Shown here: positions 16,562 through 24,877 of the stretch, piece after piece | How the letters are laid out: each line of letters begins with the position of its first letter | Numbering within the stretch: the first letter of the stretch is position 1 | NCBI GenBank assembly: GCA_036770365.1 | Contig: DAIPJH010000006.1 | Location: forward strand, 85,228 to 149,227 | Length of the DNA stretch: 64,000 nucleotides | Origin: DAIPJH01 sp036770365 | GTDB taxonomy: Bacteria; Pseudomonadota; Alphaproteobacteria; Rickettsiales; UBA998 | Direction: 5' to 3' | The notes under the pieces: model-generated | Told to the model about the DNA's origin: nothing | Databases searched by the model: none | Seen by the model: the letters and a program-made list of their open reading frames with translations, nothing else | Position numbers and translations under genes: made by a program

Positions 16562-17689
16562 ATGAGCAATTCTCGCGGCGATAGCAGTGCAAACACGTTA
16601 GACGGCAGCACTTCTGCTGATGAACTTTACGGTGATGGTGGCAACGATACATTAACGGGCTTTGCAGGTAGTGATATTCTGGCTGGTGATACAGGCAACG
16701 ACTCTGTATATGGTGGCGATGGCGATGATACGCTTGATGGCGGCGAAGACAATGACCTTGTCACTGGCGATAACGGTAATGATGATATTGACGGCGGCAA
16801 AGGCAACGATACCATCACGGGTGGCGCGGGTGCAGATACCATCGAAGGCAATACGGGCATTGACTCTATCAACGCAGGGGCAGACAATGATAGTGTGCTT
16901 GGTGGCGATGAAGCTGACACCATCTACGGTGGCGCAGGCGCAGACTGGTTAGAGGGTGGCGCAAGTACGGATAGTATTTATGGCGGAACAGGTGCAGTTG
17001 ATCCTTTTGATGGCGCAGACTATATCAAAGGCGGTGCAGGCAGTGACGCTATTTATGGTAATGGTGGCAATGATACTATTTTAGGCGGCACAAACACTTT
17101 TGATCCTACAGATGGCAATGACACCATTTACGGTGGCGCAGGTACGGATGCCGTTTATGGCAACGGCGGTAGCGATATGCTTTTTGGTGGCGGCAGTAAT
17201 GTTGACCCAAATGATGGCGCAGACACCGTCTATGGCGGCGCAGGTTCAGACACCGTCTATGGCAACGGTGGAAACGATTCTCTCTATGGTGGCGGCGCAG
17301 TAGCAGACCCTAACGATTCCGCTGACATCATCATTGCAGGGGACGGCGATGACTTTGTCTTTGGTAACGGTGGCAATGATAGCATCTACGGCAACACAGG
17401 CAATGATACCTTTACAGGTGGCAATGGCAATGATTATTTCTACCTCGCAGGTTATGACGGTACAGATCATATCACTACATTTGAAAATGCGGGTATCGCG
17501 GCGGGCGACACCATCATGATTCTGAGCAATATCAACAACTCAGGCATTATATCTGCAAGTGATGTTCTTGGTCACATCAGCTATACTGGCGGCGCAGCGA
17601 CTATCAACCTTGGTGCATCTATACTCATCATTGATAGCATCACAACAAATAGCCTAACCGCAGACGATTTCAGTATTTTTACTGCATAA
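16562..17689 (+). CDS. RTX calcium-binding repeat protein
   Basis: This 375-residue protein lacks a classical signal peptide and is almost entirely RTX nonapeptide repeats (GGxGxDxUx), as in calcium-dependent proteins exported by type I secretion. Residues 20-140 are ordinary nonapeptides. Residues 141-276 form four exact-length 34-residue superunits of the form GGxxxxDPxDxxDxIYGGAG, each then continuing xDxxYGNGGNDxxx. The C-terminal 75 residues are a beta-rich cap (HITTFENAGIAAGDTIMI) ending DDFSIFTA, a typical type I secretion tail. AGGT precedes the ATG. No transporter is in the window. The DP-containing superunit also occurs in the propeller-RTX protein at 34121. Confidence 0.88.
   Translation: MSNSRGDSSANTLDGSTSADELYGDGGNDTLTGFAGSDILAGDTGNDSVYGGDGDDTLDGGEDNDLVTGDNGNDDIDGGKGNDTITGGAGADTIEGNTGIDSINAGADNDSVLGGDEADTIYGGAGADWLEGGASTDSIYGGTGAVDPFDGADYIKGGAGSDAIYGNGGNDTILGGTNTFDPTDGNDTIYGGAGTDAVYGNGGSDMLFGGGSNVDPNDGADTVYGGAGSDTVYGNGGNDSLYGGGAVADPNDSADIIIAGDGDDFVFGNGGNDSIYGNTGNDTFTGGNGNDYFYLAGYDGTDHITTFENAGIAAGDTIMILSNINNSGIISASDVLGHISYTGGAATINLGASILIIDSITTNSLTADDFSIFTA
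16982..17389 (+). repeat. Four tandem 102-base coding repeats in the RTX gene
   Basis: Four in-frame units of exactly 34 codons encode the DPxDG-containing RTX superunits. The DNA copies have diverged, but length is strictly kept, pointing to selection on the beta-roll register. Confidence 0.8.
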
Positions 17690-17709
17690 TTTTTATTTTT
17701 CTACAGACT

Positions 17710-17745
17710 AAAACCACGCTTACTCTGACGTAAGCGTGGTTTTTT
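17710..17745 (+). terminator. Terminator after the RTX gene
   Basis: AAAACCACGCTTA pairs with TAAGCGTGGTTTT around CTCTGACG and continues into T residues. Confidence 0.92.
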
Positions 17746-18317
17746 GTGCGTCGCGCAAAAAATCGCACACATTACCCTTAATTTTATTAAATTGCCGGCA
17801 ATAAATTAACTATTTATTAATGATTGCCTTATTAAGATAGACCCCGTCAGCACGCATACAACATATGATATAGTCATATAATCAGAAACGCATGGTTATT
17901 CCGATGTATATTCACACACGCCAAACACACACTGACTCGCCACCGTGCAACACAACCGATGAACAAGCTCATCATCCTTGGTTTTATCAGCGACAAAAGG
18001 GAATCACTTAGATTTACCAACACAACAAACAGTTACTTTAGTCATTTTTAGTGAATTCCCCCCTTCCAGAACCAGCAAAACTTCATCACAGTGTCACTAT
18101 GTTGTCGTGCAACATAAACAACACACTCTGTTAAAATAAACCAGAAAAACAACTATAGATTTATTAAAAAGAAAAATGCTATTTTTGCGTGTTTACTTTT
18201 TAAATATTTCACTTTATAGCTGTTTTAATGGAAACATCTTAAACCTTAGGATGTATCCATGCTTACACGTTTGTGTAAGTTCTCGCGCTACAAAATACAT
18301 CAAAAAGGAGTAGTCCG
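17746..18317. other. Long AT-rich non-coding stretch
   Basis: About 570 bases without a convincing gene. It holds a 12-base palindrome ATTGCCGGCAAT at 17791-17802, an inverted repeat TATGTTG-TCGTG-CAACATA at 18098-18116, and a hairpin CTTACAC-GTTT-GTGTAAG at 18261-18278 about 40 bases before the next ATG. These could be operators or a structured leader. A small RNA is possible, but I see no terminator to define one. Confidence 0.4.
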
Positions 18318-18782
18318 ATGCAGCAAGCTTTTGTTTCCTCTATGCCGTCCAACCCACACTATGCGGGTAGTTCACCTACCACATTCTTGGGTTCACCTGT
18401 GACCGTCCAAAGCAATAATCCAGCCCATATAACCTCGAATGGAGATATTTACCCCGAAGATTCCTATAATCCTGTACACCATGAACAATCTATGTGGCGT
18501 GCTGTAATCGTACAAGCTTTAATGGACGCATCAAGTTCCAGCCAAAAATCTGAAGCTTTAACATGGAAACGCGAAGCAGAAATCTGGCTGCGCGGTAATA
18601 GCCCTGATTTTCATACTGTATGTTTTTATGCAGACCTAGACCCAGATTTTGTCCGTGAGGTCGCGGCCAAATCCCTACAAAAAGGTTGTGTTTGGCGTGC
18701 TGCACCAGGTACAGGCCCTATGAAAAAAGATCCACGTCGCACCGCCACACGTTCACCACGTCATTTCACACAACGGAGATAA
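18318..18782 (+). CDS. Hypothetical protein, unassigned helical domain
   Basis: This 154-residue protein follows a strong AAAAGGAG ribosome site. The first 50 residues are Ser/Pro/Asn-rich and probably disordered. Residues of about 58-118 form a compact helical domain with MWRAVIVQALMDA, then EAEIWLRGNSPDFHTVC and DLDPDFVREVAAK. This W-A-V-QAL-DA ... WL ... DF-x-x-VC ... LDPxxVR pattern resembles, from memory, a small domain seen in alphaproteobacterial and phage hypotheticals. I cannot name it with confidence. The basic tail (DPRRTATRSPRHFTQRR) may bind nucleic acid. Confidence 0.75.
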   Translation: MQQAFVSSMPSNPHYAGSSPTTFLGSPVTVQSNNPAHITSNGDIYPEDSYNPVHHEQSMWRAVIVQALMDASSSSQKSEALTWKREAEIWLRGNSPDFHTVCFYADLDPDFVREVAAKSLQKGCVWRAAPGTGPMKKDPRRTATRSPRHFTQRR

Positions 18783-18881
18783 CTTTTATTGTACATACTA
18801 CTCTCTATAAGATTCTCTGCAACATGACGTCTGATAGGAAACCTATTGCCAAAGCCCCACTTTCTCTTCTAATAACAAAAC

Positions 18882-19526
18882 ATGTTTACGCAATTATTAG
18901 ATCATATCATCACATGGCTAGACGTTATCGGCGTGATGGCATTTGCCATCTCAGGTGCGCTAGAAGCTTCACGACGTCAAATGGATGTAGTCGGCTTCAT
19001 TTTGATCGCCACGGTAACGGGGCTTGGTGGCGGGACAATACGCGATCTTGTGCTGGGCATCAGCCCTGTGACGTGGGTCAGCAATCCCATGCCATTAGTG
19101 CTGTGTGCAGGGGTTGCCCTTGTGATATTCTTTACCGCGCATATCGTAGAGTCACGATTTAAGGCTCTCATTTGGTGTGATGCGGTAGGACTCGCGATAT
19201 GCTGCGTGATTGGCACAGAAAAAGCACTCGCCCACGGCGTATCAGGCGTAGTTGCCATCTTAATGGGGGTTATGACAGCAACCTTTGGCGGGCTGGTACG
19301 CGATACCTTATGCAACGAAGTGCCTTTGATTCTTCGCAAAGAAATTTATGCCACTGCCGCTGCCGCGGGTTCATGCATTTATGTCATACTTGCACAGCTC
19401 GCCACTCCTCGCCCTGTGATGGTTACGGCGGCATTTTTAACAGCGTTCCTCATCCGTGCCTTTGCGTTACGTTATCATCTTTCTTTACCAAGCTATAAAA
19501 GCAGAGCGGGAAGAAAAATTGAATAG
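18882..19526 (+). CDS. TRIC/UPF0126 family cation channel-like membrane protein
   Basis: This 214-residue inner membrane protein has about seven hydrophobic segments arranged as two repeats. The signatures GVMAFAISGALEASRR (near 17-32), VTGLGGGTIRDLVLG (45-59) and the second-half counterpart TATFGGLVRDTLCNEVP are typical of the YicG/UPF0126 family, whose members resemble TRIC trimeric potassium channels. The glycine-rich kinks in both repeats are intact. No good ribosome site precedes ATG 18882. It stands alone and no substrate can be inferred from the neighbours. Confidence 0.88.
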   Translation: MFTQLLDHIITWLDVIGVMAFAISGALEASRRQMDVVGFILIATVTGLGGGTIRDLVLGISPVTWVSNPMPLVLCAGVALVIFFTAHIVESRFKALIWCDAVGLAICCVIGTEKALAHGVSGVVAILMGVMTATFGGLVRDTLCNEVPLILRKEIYATAAAAGSCIYVILAQLATPRPVMVTAAFLTAFLIRAFALRYHLSLPSYKSRAGRKIE

Positions 19527-19570
19527 AAGATTAAAGGCTTAAGCAGAACGTTAAAAGCTTAGACATAACA

Positions 19571-20431
19571 CTAACTATTTAAACATTCGCGTACCGCAAT
19601 GTTGTCAATCAAGCGTGTACCACCGAGCCGTGCCGCTACAAACACACGACTCTCATCAGTAAAATGATCTTGAAAAATAAGATCATTACCATCGCGCACT
19701 TCAAGATAATCAACACTATCAAAGCCTGCTGACAATAATTTTTCTCGCCCAAGCTCCACCAGATATGGCACACCATGTAACATGCGATTACGTCCAATCC
19801 ACTGTAAGGTTTCATATAAGATAGGAGCAACACGACGCTGTTCTTCAGACAAATAACGATTGCGCGAGGATAATGCCAAGCCATCCCCTTCACGTACTGT
19901 TGCCACAGGCACAATTTCACCGCTTAAATGTAAATCTCTGTGAATATGGCGGATCACCTGCACCTGCTGGTAATCTTTTTCACCAAAATAACTATAATCA
20001 GGTCGAATGATATTCAGCAACATCGTCACCACCGTTGCCACGCCATCAAAATGCCCAACACGACTTGCACCACATAAACAATCCGTCACACCGCTCACAC
20101 TAACCTTTGTTGCGTATCCTTGTGGATACATGTCATGCACATCAGGTAAGAATACAAGGTCGCCGCCATATTCTGCAATCAAATCATAATCACGATCAAA
20201 ACTACGCGGATATTTTGCCAAATCCTCGTTTGCTCCAAACTGCATAGGATTCACAAATATACTGACCACTACCTTATCACACTGCGCTCTCGCGCTGTCT
20301 ATCAACGCCATATGCCCTGCGTGTAACGCGCCCATTGTCGGCACAAAACCAACCGTTGCCCCTTCAGCACGAAAACCGGCAATCACCTGTTTGACTTCTG
20401 ATGGGGTGCGTTCTATGAGGGGAGAAGACAT
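19571..20431 (-). CDS. panC: Pantothenate synthetase
   Basis: This 286-residue enzyme joins pantoate and beta-alanine with ATP to make pantothenate for coenzyme A. It shows FVPTMGALHAGH (the nucleotide-binding HxGH site), VSIFVNPMQFGANEDLAKYP near 62-81, then GxxDYQQ-type FGEKDYQQVQVI and the late signature ALSSRNRYLS (KMSKS-like). I chose the ATG at 20431, preceded by GAAGG at proper spacing, over one five codons upstream. panB and panD are not adjacent. Confidence 0.95.
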   Translation of the reverse strand: MSSPLIERTPSEVKQVIAGFRAEGATVGFVPTMGALHAGHMALIDSARAQCDKVVVSIFVNPMQFGANEDLAKYPRSFDRDYDLIAEYGGDLVFLPDVHDMYPQGYATKVSVSGVTDCLCGASRVGHFDGVATVVTMLLNIIRPDYSYFGEKDYQQVQVIRHIHRDLHLSGEIVPVATVREGDGLALSSRNRYLSEEQRRVAPILYETLQWIGRNRMLHGVPYLVELGREKLLSAGFDSVDYLEVRDGNDLIFQDHFTDESRVFVAARLGGTRLIDNIAVRECLNS

Positions 20432-20504
20432 AAAGAAAACCTTCACTTTTTAAGCGTAGAATCACCGAGTTTATTTTATAAAGCTGACATATACATGAAA
20501 TACC

Positions 20505-21641
20505 ATGCCTGACAATCCCATATCACGTTATACCCGCCTTGTAGAACAATGCGAAATCAGACAAGATGCCATGCAACGTGAAATGGTGCTGCATCTACAA
20601 CGTCTCTTTGACCTCGTGACCGAACCGCATTTCTTTATTCCTCCTTCTGCGGGCGCGAAATTACTCTCAGGGTTATTTTCTCGCCATAAAAATTCAACCA
20701 ACAACAAACGCCCTTATGGCATGTATATTTGGGGTGATGTTGGACGCGGTAAGTCTATGATTATGGATGTATTTTACCACGCGCTTCCCTTTGCTATACC
20801 CAAGAAAAAACGCCTACATTTCCTACAATTCATGCTGGATGTGCATGGACGCATCCACACGCATCGTAAAGAAAAACGTGATGGTGACCCTATTTTAGCC
20901 GTCGCAAAGGAAATTGCGTCAGAGTGTCATATTCTATGTTTTGATGAATTTCAGGTGCATGATATCACCGACGCCATGATCTTATCACGACTTTTCACGG
21001 CATTATTCAATGCAGGCATGGTGGTGGTTTTCACCTCAAATCGCCCACCAGAATCATTATATTTAAATGGCTTACAACGTGAGCGATTTGTGCCATTCAT
21101 CCACTTGTTGCGCGAACGCATGGAAATATATGAGCTTGCATCCCAACAAGATTACCGCTTGGGACGCCTCCATGCACTTTCGAAAACATACAATGTGGTG
21201 CAAGGTCAGCCCTCCCAGACCTTTTTAGACGAAGTATTTGCAACCTTATCTCAACACACGCCACCCAATACATTGGACATTCCTGTTAGTGGACGGGTCT
21301 TACATGTCAGTGCGATGTGTCGAGATATTGCACGGTTCACCTTTGAAGAACTCTGCGCCCGCCCACTAGGCGCACTCGACTATATGGCACTCACCGCCCT
21401 TTTCACTACATTTATCATCAGTGATATTCCACAGCTTACACCTGAGAAACGCAATGAAGCCAAACGCTTTGTCACCCTCATTGATGTTCTCTACGAAGCT
21501 CATGCGACCTTGATCTGCACCGCTGCCACATCACCACAAGAACTTTACCCGCATGGTGACGGTAGTTTTGAGTTTGAACGCACCGTATCACGACTGATGG
21601 AAATGCAGTCTGAGGATTGGTTGGAATCTCCGTCATCCTGA
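20505..21641 (+). CDS. zapE: Cell division ATPase ZapE (AFG1/LACE1 family)
   Basis: This 378-residue AAA-type ATPase acts at the division ring in bacteria; the eukaryotic relative is AFG1. Walker A is GDVGRGKS at 77-84 in MYIWGDVGRGKSMIMD; Walker B is ILCFDEFQVHD near 143-153. A sensor segment reads VVFTSNRPPESLYLNGLQRE. Length and order of motifs match the family. The stop codon lies inside a palindromic repeat of family A (21632 on), so the last few residues (SPSS) derive from the repeat. Confidence 0.93.
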   Translation: MPDNPISRYTRLVEQCEIRQDAMQREMVLHLQRLFDLVTEPHFFIPPSAGAKLLSGLFSRHKNSTNNKRPYGMYIWGDVGRGKSMIMDVFYHALPFAIPKKKRLHFLQFMLDVHGRIHTHRKEKRDGDPILAVAKEIASECHILCFDEFQVHDITDAMILSRLFTALFNAGMVVVFTSNRPPESLYLNGLQRERFVPFIHLLRERMEIYELASQQDYRLGRLHALSKTYNVVQGQPSQTFLDEVFATLSQHTPPNTLDIPVSGRVLHVSAMCRDIARFTFEELCARPLGALDYMALTALFTTFIISDIPQLTPEKRNEAKRFVTLIDVLYEAHATLICTAATSPQELYPHGDGSFEFERTVSRLMEMQSEDWLESPSS

Positions 21642-21660
21642 ACGTAGTGAAGGATCTCCC
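21632..21660. repeat. Palindromic repeat, family A, copy 2
   Basis: GTCATCCTGAACGTAGTGAA begins at 21632 and continues GGATCTCCC, matching the left part of the element at 106 with several substitutions. The matching right end is degraded (CGTCATCTC near 21687). It supplies the TGA stop of zapE. Confidence 0.6.
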
Positions 21661-21783
21661 TCAGTAAGGCATGGGCGCATAGACTCGTCATCTCATTTTA
21701 ATTAAAGAAAAAGTTGCTTCATCATAAAAGGTTAATGATTTGCGTGTAATAATAAGACATAAATACATAGTTGGAAATAATTT

Positions 21784-22716
21784 ATGGCTGGTTCACCTGA
21801 ATATAGACGTGCGAATGGCGATCGTTACACATTAATACGTGACACCACCTCAACACCAATGATGCTCGAATCAAAATACAATGAAATAGCATCAGGCATT
21901 CGCACGGCAATAGGCAAATCTCCGAGTGTTGCAACACTATTAGACAATTACGAAGCCGCATCAAAACGCCCCAACTTTAATCCTAGTGAATATGTAAAAC
22001 AAAACCCCGCCCTATCAACATTATTAAAAGATACAGGCGCAACACTTGAAAATCTAGCTGATGTACGTGCAGACACAAAAAAACCTGATTCACTTCGTCA
22101 AGGGACGAAGTTTGCTGTTCAAACATCAAATGGAATACCAAGTCGTCCCGATAGAATAGTTCATACAGCTACGCCTGAGAAACCCAACGTACCTGCGATG
22201 CGAGTTCCAGCAAAGGTACTCAGCGTTGCACCTGTTGCGCTTCAAGCACTTGCAAGTGTAGCAGGCTTTGGCGCAGACATGAGAGAAGTTTCACACGATT
22301 TTGAAGCTATTAATGCTGGACGAAAAGAACAGCTTCCTCAAGAAGCACTTGAAGCATATAAAGACTATGCCATCAAAGCGCGCATGGAAGAAAAAATGAG
22401 CATGAGCATGATGCATGGTATGGGGACACAAGCTCTTATTGAACTTGGAAAGAAATATAATATCCCCCCTGAAGAACTTGCAAAAATGCAAGTCACCGAC
22501 AAAAAACTAACAGCTGATGAACTATCTTCTCGTATGAATAATGGTGCGATTGTGGCAAGCGCAGATACTCCACCTGTAACTTCTCACAACGCGCATTTAG
22601 AGCAAGCTGCCAATGCTCGTCCACAGACACATATGCAGGTTGCTCATGTTGAAACGCAATCAAGACCGAATGCTCCTGCACCAAGCCCTTCTGAACAAGG
22701 CGTTTCTTTAGCATAA
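21784..22716 (+). CDS. Hypothetical protein with a central hydrophobic segment
   Basis: I do not recognise this 310-residue protein. Residues 1-130 are polar and helical (YNEIASGIRTAIGKS, then PSEYVKQNPALSTLLKD). A moderately hydrophobic stretch near 138-160 (AKVLSVAPVALQALASVAGF) may contact a membrane. A charged helical part follows, with ALEAYKDYAIKARMEEKMSM and KKYNIPPEELAKMQ. The last 60 residues are Ala/Pro/Gln-rich. No strong ribosome site is seen. It resembles other low-complexity hypotheticals in this window in style rather than in sequence. Confidence 0.75.
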   Translation: MAGSPEYRRANGDRYTLIRDTTSTPMMLESKYNEIASGIRTAIGKSPSVATLLDNYEAASKRPNFNPSEYVKQNPALSTLLKDTGATLENLADVRADTKKPDSLRQGTKFAVQTSNGIPSRPDRIVHTATPEKPNVPAMRVPAKVLSVAPVALQALASVAGFGADMREVSHDFEAINAGRKEQLPQEALEAYKDYAIKARMEEKMSMSMMHGMGTQALIELGKKYNIPPEELAKMQVTDKKLTADELSSRMNNGAIVASADTPPVTSHNAHLEQAANARPQTHMQVAHVETQSRPNAPAPSPSEQGVSLA

Positions 22717-22779
22717 ACTTCCCCTTGCCTCTTGGCTTTCTCATCTCTAAACTGCGCCGCATAAAAAGCGAGTGCTATC

Positions 22780-23703
22780 ATGCAAATTATTCTCTGTGAA
22801 CCGCGTGGATTTTGCGCTGGGGTAGAACGTGCGATTGAGATCGTAGAACGTGCCTTAAAAAAATACGGCGCACCGATTTACGTGCGCCATGAAATTGTTC
22901 ATAATCAATGGGTAGTAAATGACCTCAAGAGTCGAGGAGTGATTTTTGTTGATCATGTGATGGATATTCCTGATGGCGCATGGACGGTCTTTAGCGCACA
23001 CGGCATATCAGAAGCTGTAGAGATGAGCGCAAAAGCAAGAAATCTTCCTATCATTGACGCGACCTGCCCGCTGGTGACCAAAGTGCATAACGAAGCACAA
23101 CGCTATGAACGCGAGGACTTGCAAATCATTTTAATTGGTCATGCGGGACACCCTGAAGTCGAAGGCACAAGCGGACGCGTTAAACAAGAAGTGCTGCTCG
23201 TCTCTCAGGTTGAAGATGTCGCCACACTCAACGTCAAAGACCCTGATAAATTAGCCTATGTTACACAAACCACACTCAGCGTGGATGATACACGTGTCAT
23301 TATCGCTGCGCTTAAAGCACGCTTTCCTGCCATTACAGGGCCTGATGTCCGTGATATCTGTTATGCCACCCAAAACCGCCAGAACGCCGTGAAGGATTTA
23401 GCTGGAAAAGTGGATTTATTATTAGTAGTTGGCGCAACCAACAGCTCCAATTCGTCTCGATTACGTGATTTAGGGGACGAACTTGGTATAGAATCATATC
23501 TGATTGCTGATGCTTCACAGTTGCAATCTTCATGGTTAGAGCGTAAAAGCGCGGTAGGTATCACTGCGGGCGCATCTGCACCTGAACATTTAGTGGAAGA
23601 TGTGGTTGCACAATTACAAACTTGGCATGATTGCACTATCACAACGCATATCGCTGCACGTGAGAATGTGCATTTTAAATTGCCTGAACAAGTGAGGGAC
23701 TAA
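22780..23703 (+). CDS. ispH: 4-hydroxy-3-methylbut-2-enyl diphosphate reductase (IspH/LytB)
   Basis: This 307-residue Fe-S enzyme makes the isoprenoid units IPP and DMAPP in the last step of the MEP pathway. The three cluster cysteines are C12 (RGFCAGV), C96 (DATCPLV) and C194 (RDICYAT). Conserved histidines are H41 and H74 (FSAHG) and H124; E126 in GHAGHPEVEG and the late GITAGASAPE motif are also present. Length matches the shorter alphaproteobacterial form. ftsY follows on the same strand after a repeat-containing gap. Confidence 0.96.
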   Translation: MQIILCEPRGFCAGVERAIEIVERALKKYGAPIYVRHEIVHNQWVVNDLKSRGVIFVDHVMDIPDGAWTVFSAHGISEAVEMSAKARNLPIIDATCPLVTKVHNEAQRYEREDLQIILIGHAGHPEVEGTSGRVKQEVLLVSQVEDVATLNVKDPDKLAYVTQTTLSVDDTRVIIAALKARFPAITGPDVRDICYATQNRQNAVKDLAGKVDLLLVVGATNSSNSSRLRDLGDELGIESYLIADASQLQSSWLERKSAVGITAGASAPEHLVEDVVAQLQTWHDCTITTHIAARENVHFKLPEQVRD

Positions 23704-23711
23704 ATTCCTTC

Positions 23712-23760
23712 TCCAATCTAGGGAGGATAGGGAGTTTTAGCTTCGCTAAAACAAGTATGA
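23712..23760. repeat. Degenerate palindromic repeat, family B, between ispH and ftsY
   Basis: ATCTAGGGAGGATAG here matches ATCTAGGAAGGATAG in the element at 24789, and both end near TATGA. A hairpin GTTTTAGC-TTC-GCTAAAAC lies inside. The left end is lost. Confidence 0.45.
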
Positions 23761-23776
23761 AATAAAAAGGAATACC

Positions 23777-24721
23777 ATGAATCTAGCATCCACAAAAAAA
23801 GAGGGTGAACTTAGTTGGTTTGCAAAGCTCAAGGCTGGACTTTCTAAAACGTCGAACCAAATCTCTGATGGCATCACCAGTATTTTTACCAAGCGTAAAC
23901 TGGATGCGGGCATGGTCGAAGAGTTAGAAGAATTATTGATTCTCTCCGACATGGGTGCGACGACGGCGGCAAAAATTGTTACAGGTTTTAGCAAAGGTCG
24001 TTTTGATAAAGAATTATCCCCTGAAGATGTAAAAACTGCACTGGCGGCTGAGATCACCCCCCTACTCGCCCCCTATGCGCAGGAAATGGTGCTAGACACC
24101 AAAGCCGCACCACATGTTATCTTAGTTGTTGGTGTTAACGGTAATGGCAAAACCACCACTATGGGAAAAATGGCATACCGCCTCCGCGAAGATGGATTTT
24201 CAGTCATGATGGCAGCAGCGGATACCTTCCGCGCAGCAGCAACAGAACAATTGGTCATTTGGGGACAACGCAGCGGCGTTCCTGTTATCACAGCAGCAGA
24301 CGGTGCGGACGCGGCTAGCGTAGCATTTCGCGCTTACGAAGAAGCAAAGGCAAAAGGCGTAGATGTCTTATTGATTGACACCGCAGGGCGACTCAACAAC
24401 AAAGATAACTTAATGAAAGAACTAGAGAAAATAGCTCGCGTCCTTAAAAAACTAGACGCAAACGCCCCGCATACAGTTTTGCAGATTTTAGATGGCACAA
24501 CAGGACAAAATGCCCTCGCGCAAGTGGAAGCATTCAAATCTATTGTCAACGTCTCTGGACTGGTCGTGACCAAACTTGATGGCACAGCCAAAGGCGGCAT
24601 TGTTGTGGCTCTTGCTGAAAAATTCAAACTCCCAATCTATGCCATTGGCGTCGGCGAAGGTATCCATGATCTACGCGAATTCAGCGCAGAAGATTTCGCA
24701 AAATCACTGGTGGGATGTTGA
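23777..24721 (+). CDS. ftsY: Signal recognition particle receptor FtsY
   Basis: This 314-residue GTPase docks SRP-ribosome complexes at the inner membrane. The short N-terminal extension is followed by the helical N domain (MVEELEELLILSDMGATTA near 46-64) and the G domain. G1 is GVNGNGKTTTMGK near 119-131, then DTFRAAATEQL, the DTAGR motif, and TKLDGTAKGG with the closing GVGEGIHDL near 295. AAGGAAT precedes the ATG. The membrane-targeting A domain is minimal, as in many alphaproteobacteria. Confidence 0.95.
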   Translation: MNLASTKKEGELSWFAKLKAGLSKTSNQISDGITSIFTKRKLDAGMVEELEELLILSDMGATTAAKIVTGFSKGRFDKELSPEDVKTALAAEITPLLAPYAQEMVLDTKAAPHVILVVGVNGNGKTTTMGKMAYRLREDGFSVMMAAADTFRAAATEQLVIWGQRSGVPVITAADGADAASVAFRAYEEAKAKGVDVLLIDTAGRLNNKDNLMKELEKIARVLKKLDANAPHTVLQILDGTTGQNALAQVEAFKSIVNVSGLVVTKLDGTAKGGIVVALAEKFKLPIYAIGVGEGIHDLREFSAEDFAKSLVGC

Positions 24722-24788
24722 AGTATACAGCCGCTCCACCTGAAACAAGACGTTTTTAGAGTGGAGTATGATGATATCTATAGTATAC

Positions 24789-24854
24789 ATGCCATTCCCG
24801 CGAAAGAGGGATCTAGGAAGGATAGTTCCAACTACCAGCTTTCGCTGGTATGAA
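24789..24854. repeat. Palindromic repeat, family B, between ftsY and the ABC exporter gene
   Basis: TGCCATTCCCGCGAAAGAGG on the left and ACCAGCTTTCGCTGGTATGA on the right are imperfect inverted ends with an ATCTAGGAAGGATAG core. It forms most of the leader of the ABC exporter gene. Confidence 0.65.
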
Positions 24855-24877
24855 AGACGAAAAGTGAAAGAAAAACA

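Noticed and set aside
16627..16923. Minus-strand open frame inside the RTX gene, Pro/Ser-rich
   Set aside because: It is a shadow of GGxGxD coding repeats; similar shadows occur in the other RTX genes.
18686..19162. Plus-strand open frame overlapping two genes
   Set aside because: It overlaps the hypothetical at 18318 and the TRIC gene, both with better support, and its sequence is Arg/His-rich as expected of a shadow frame.
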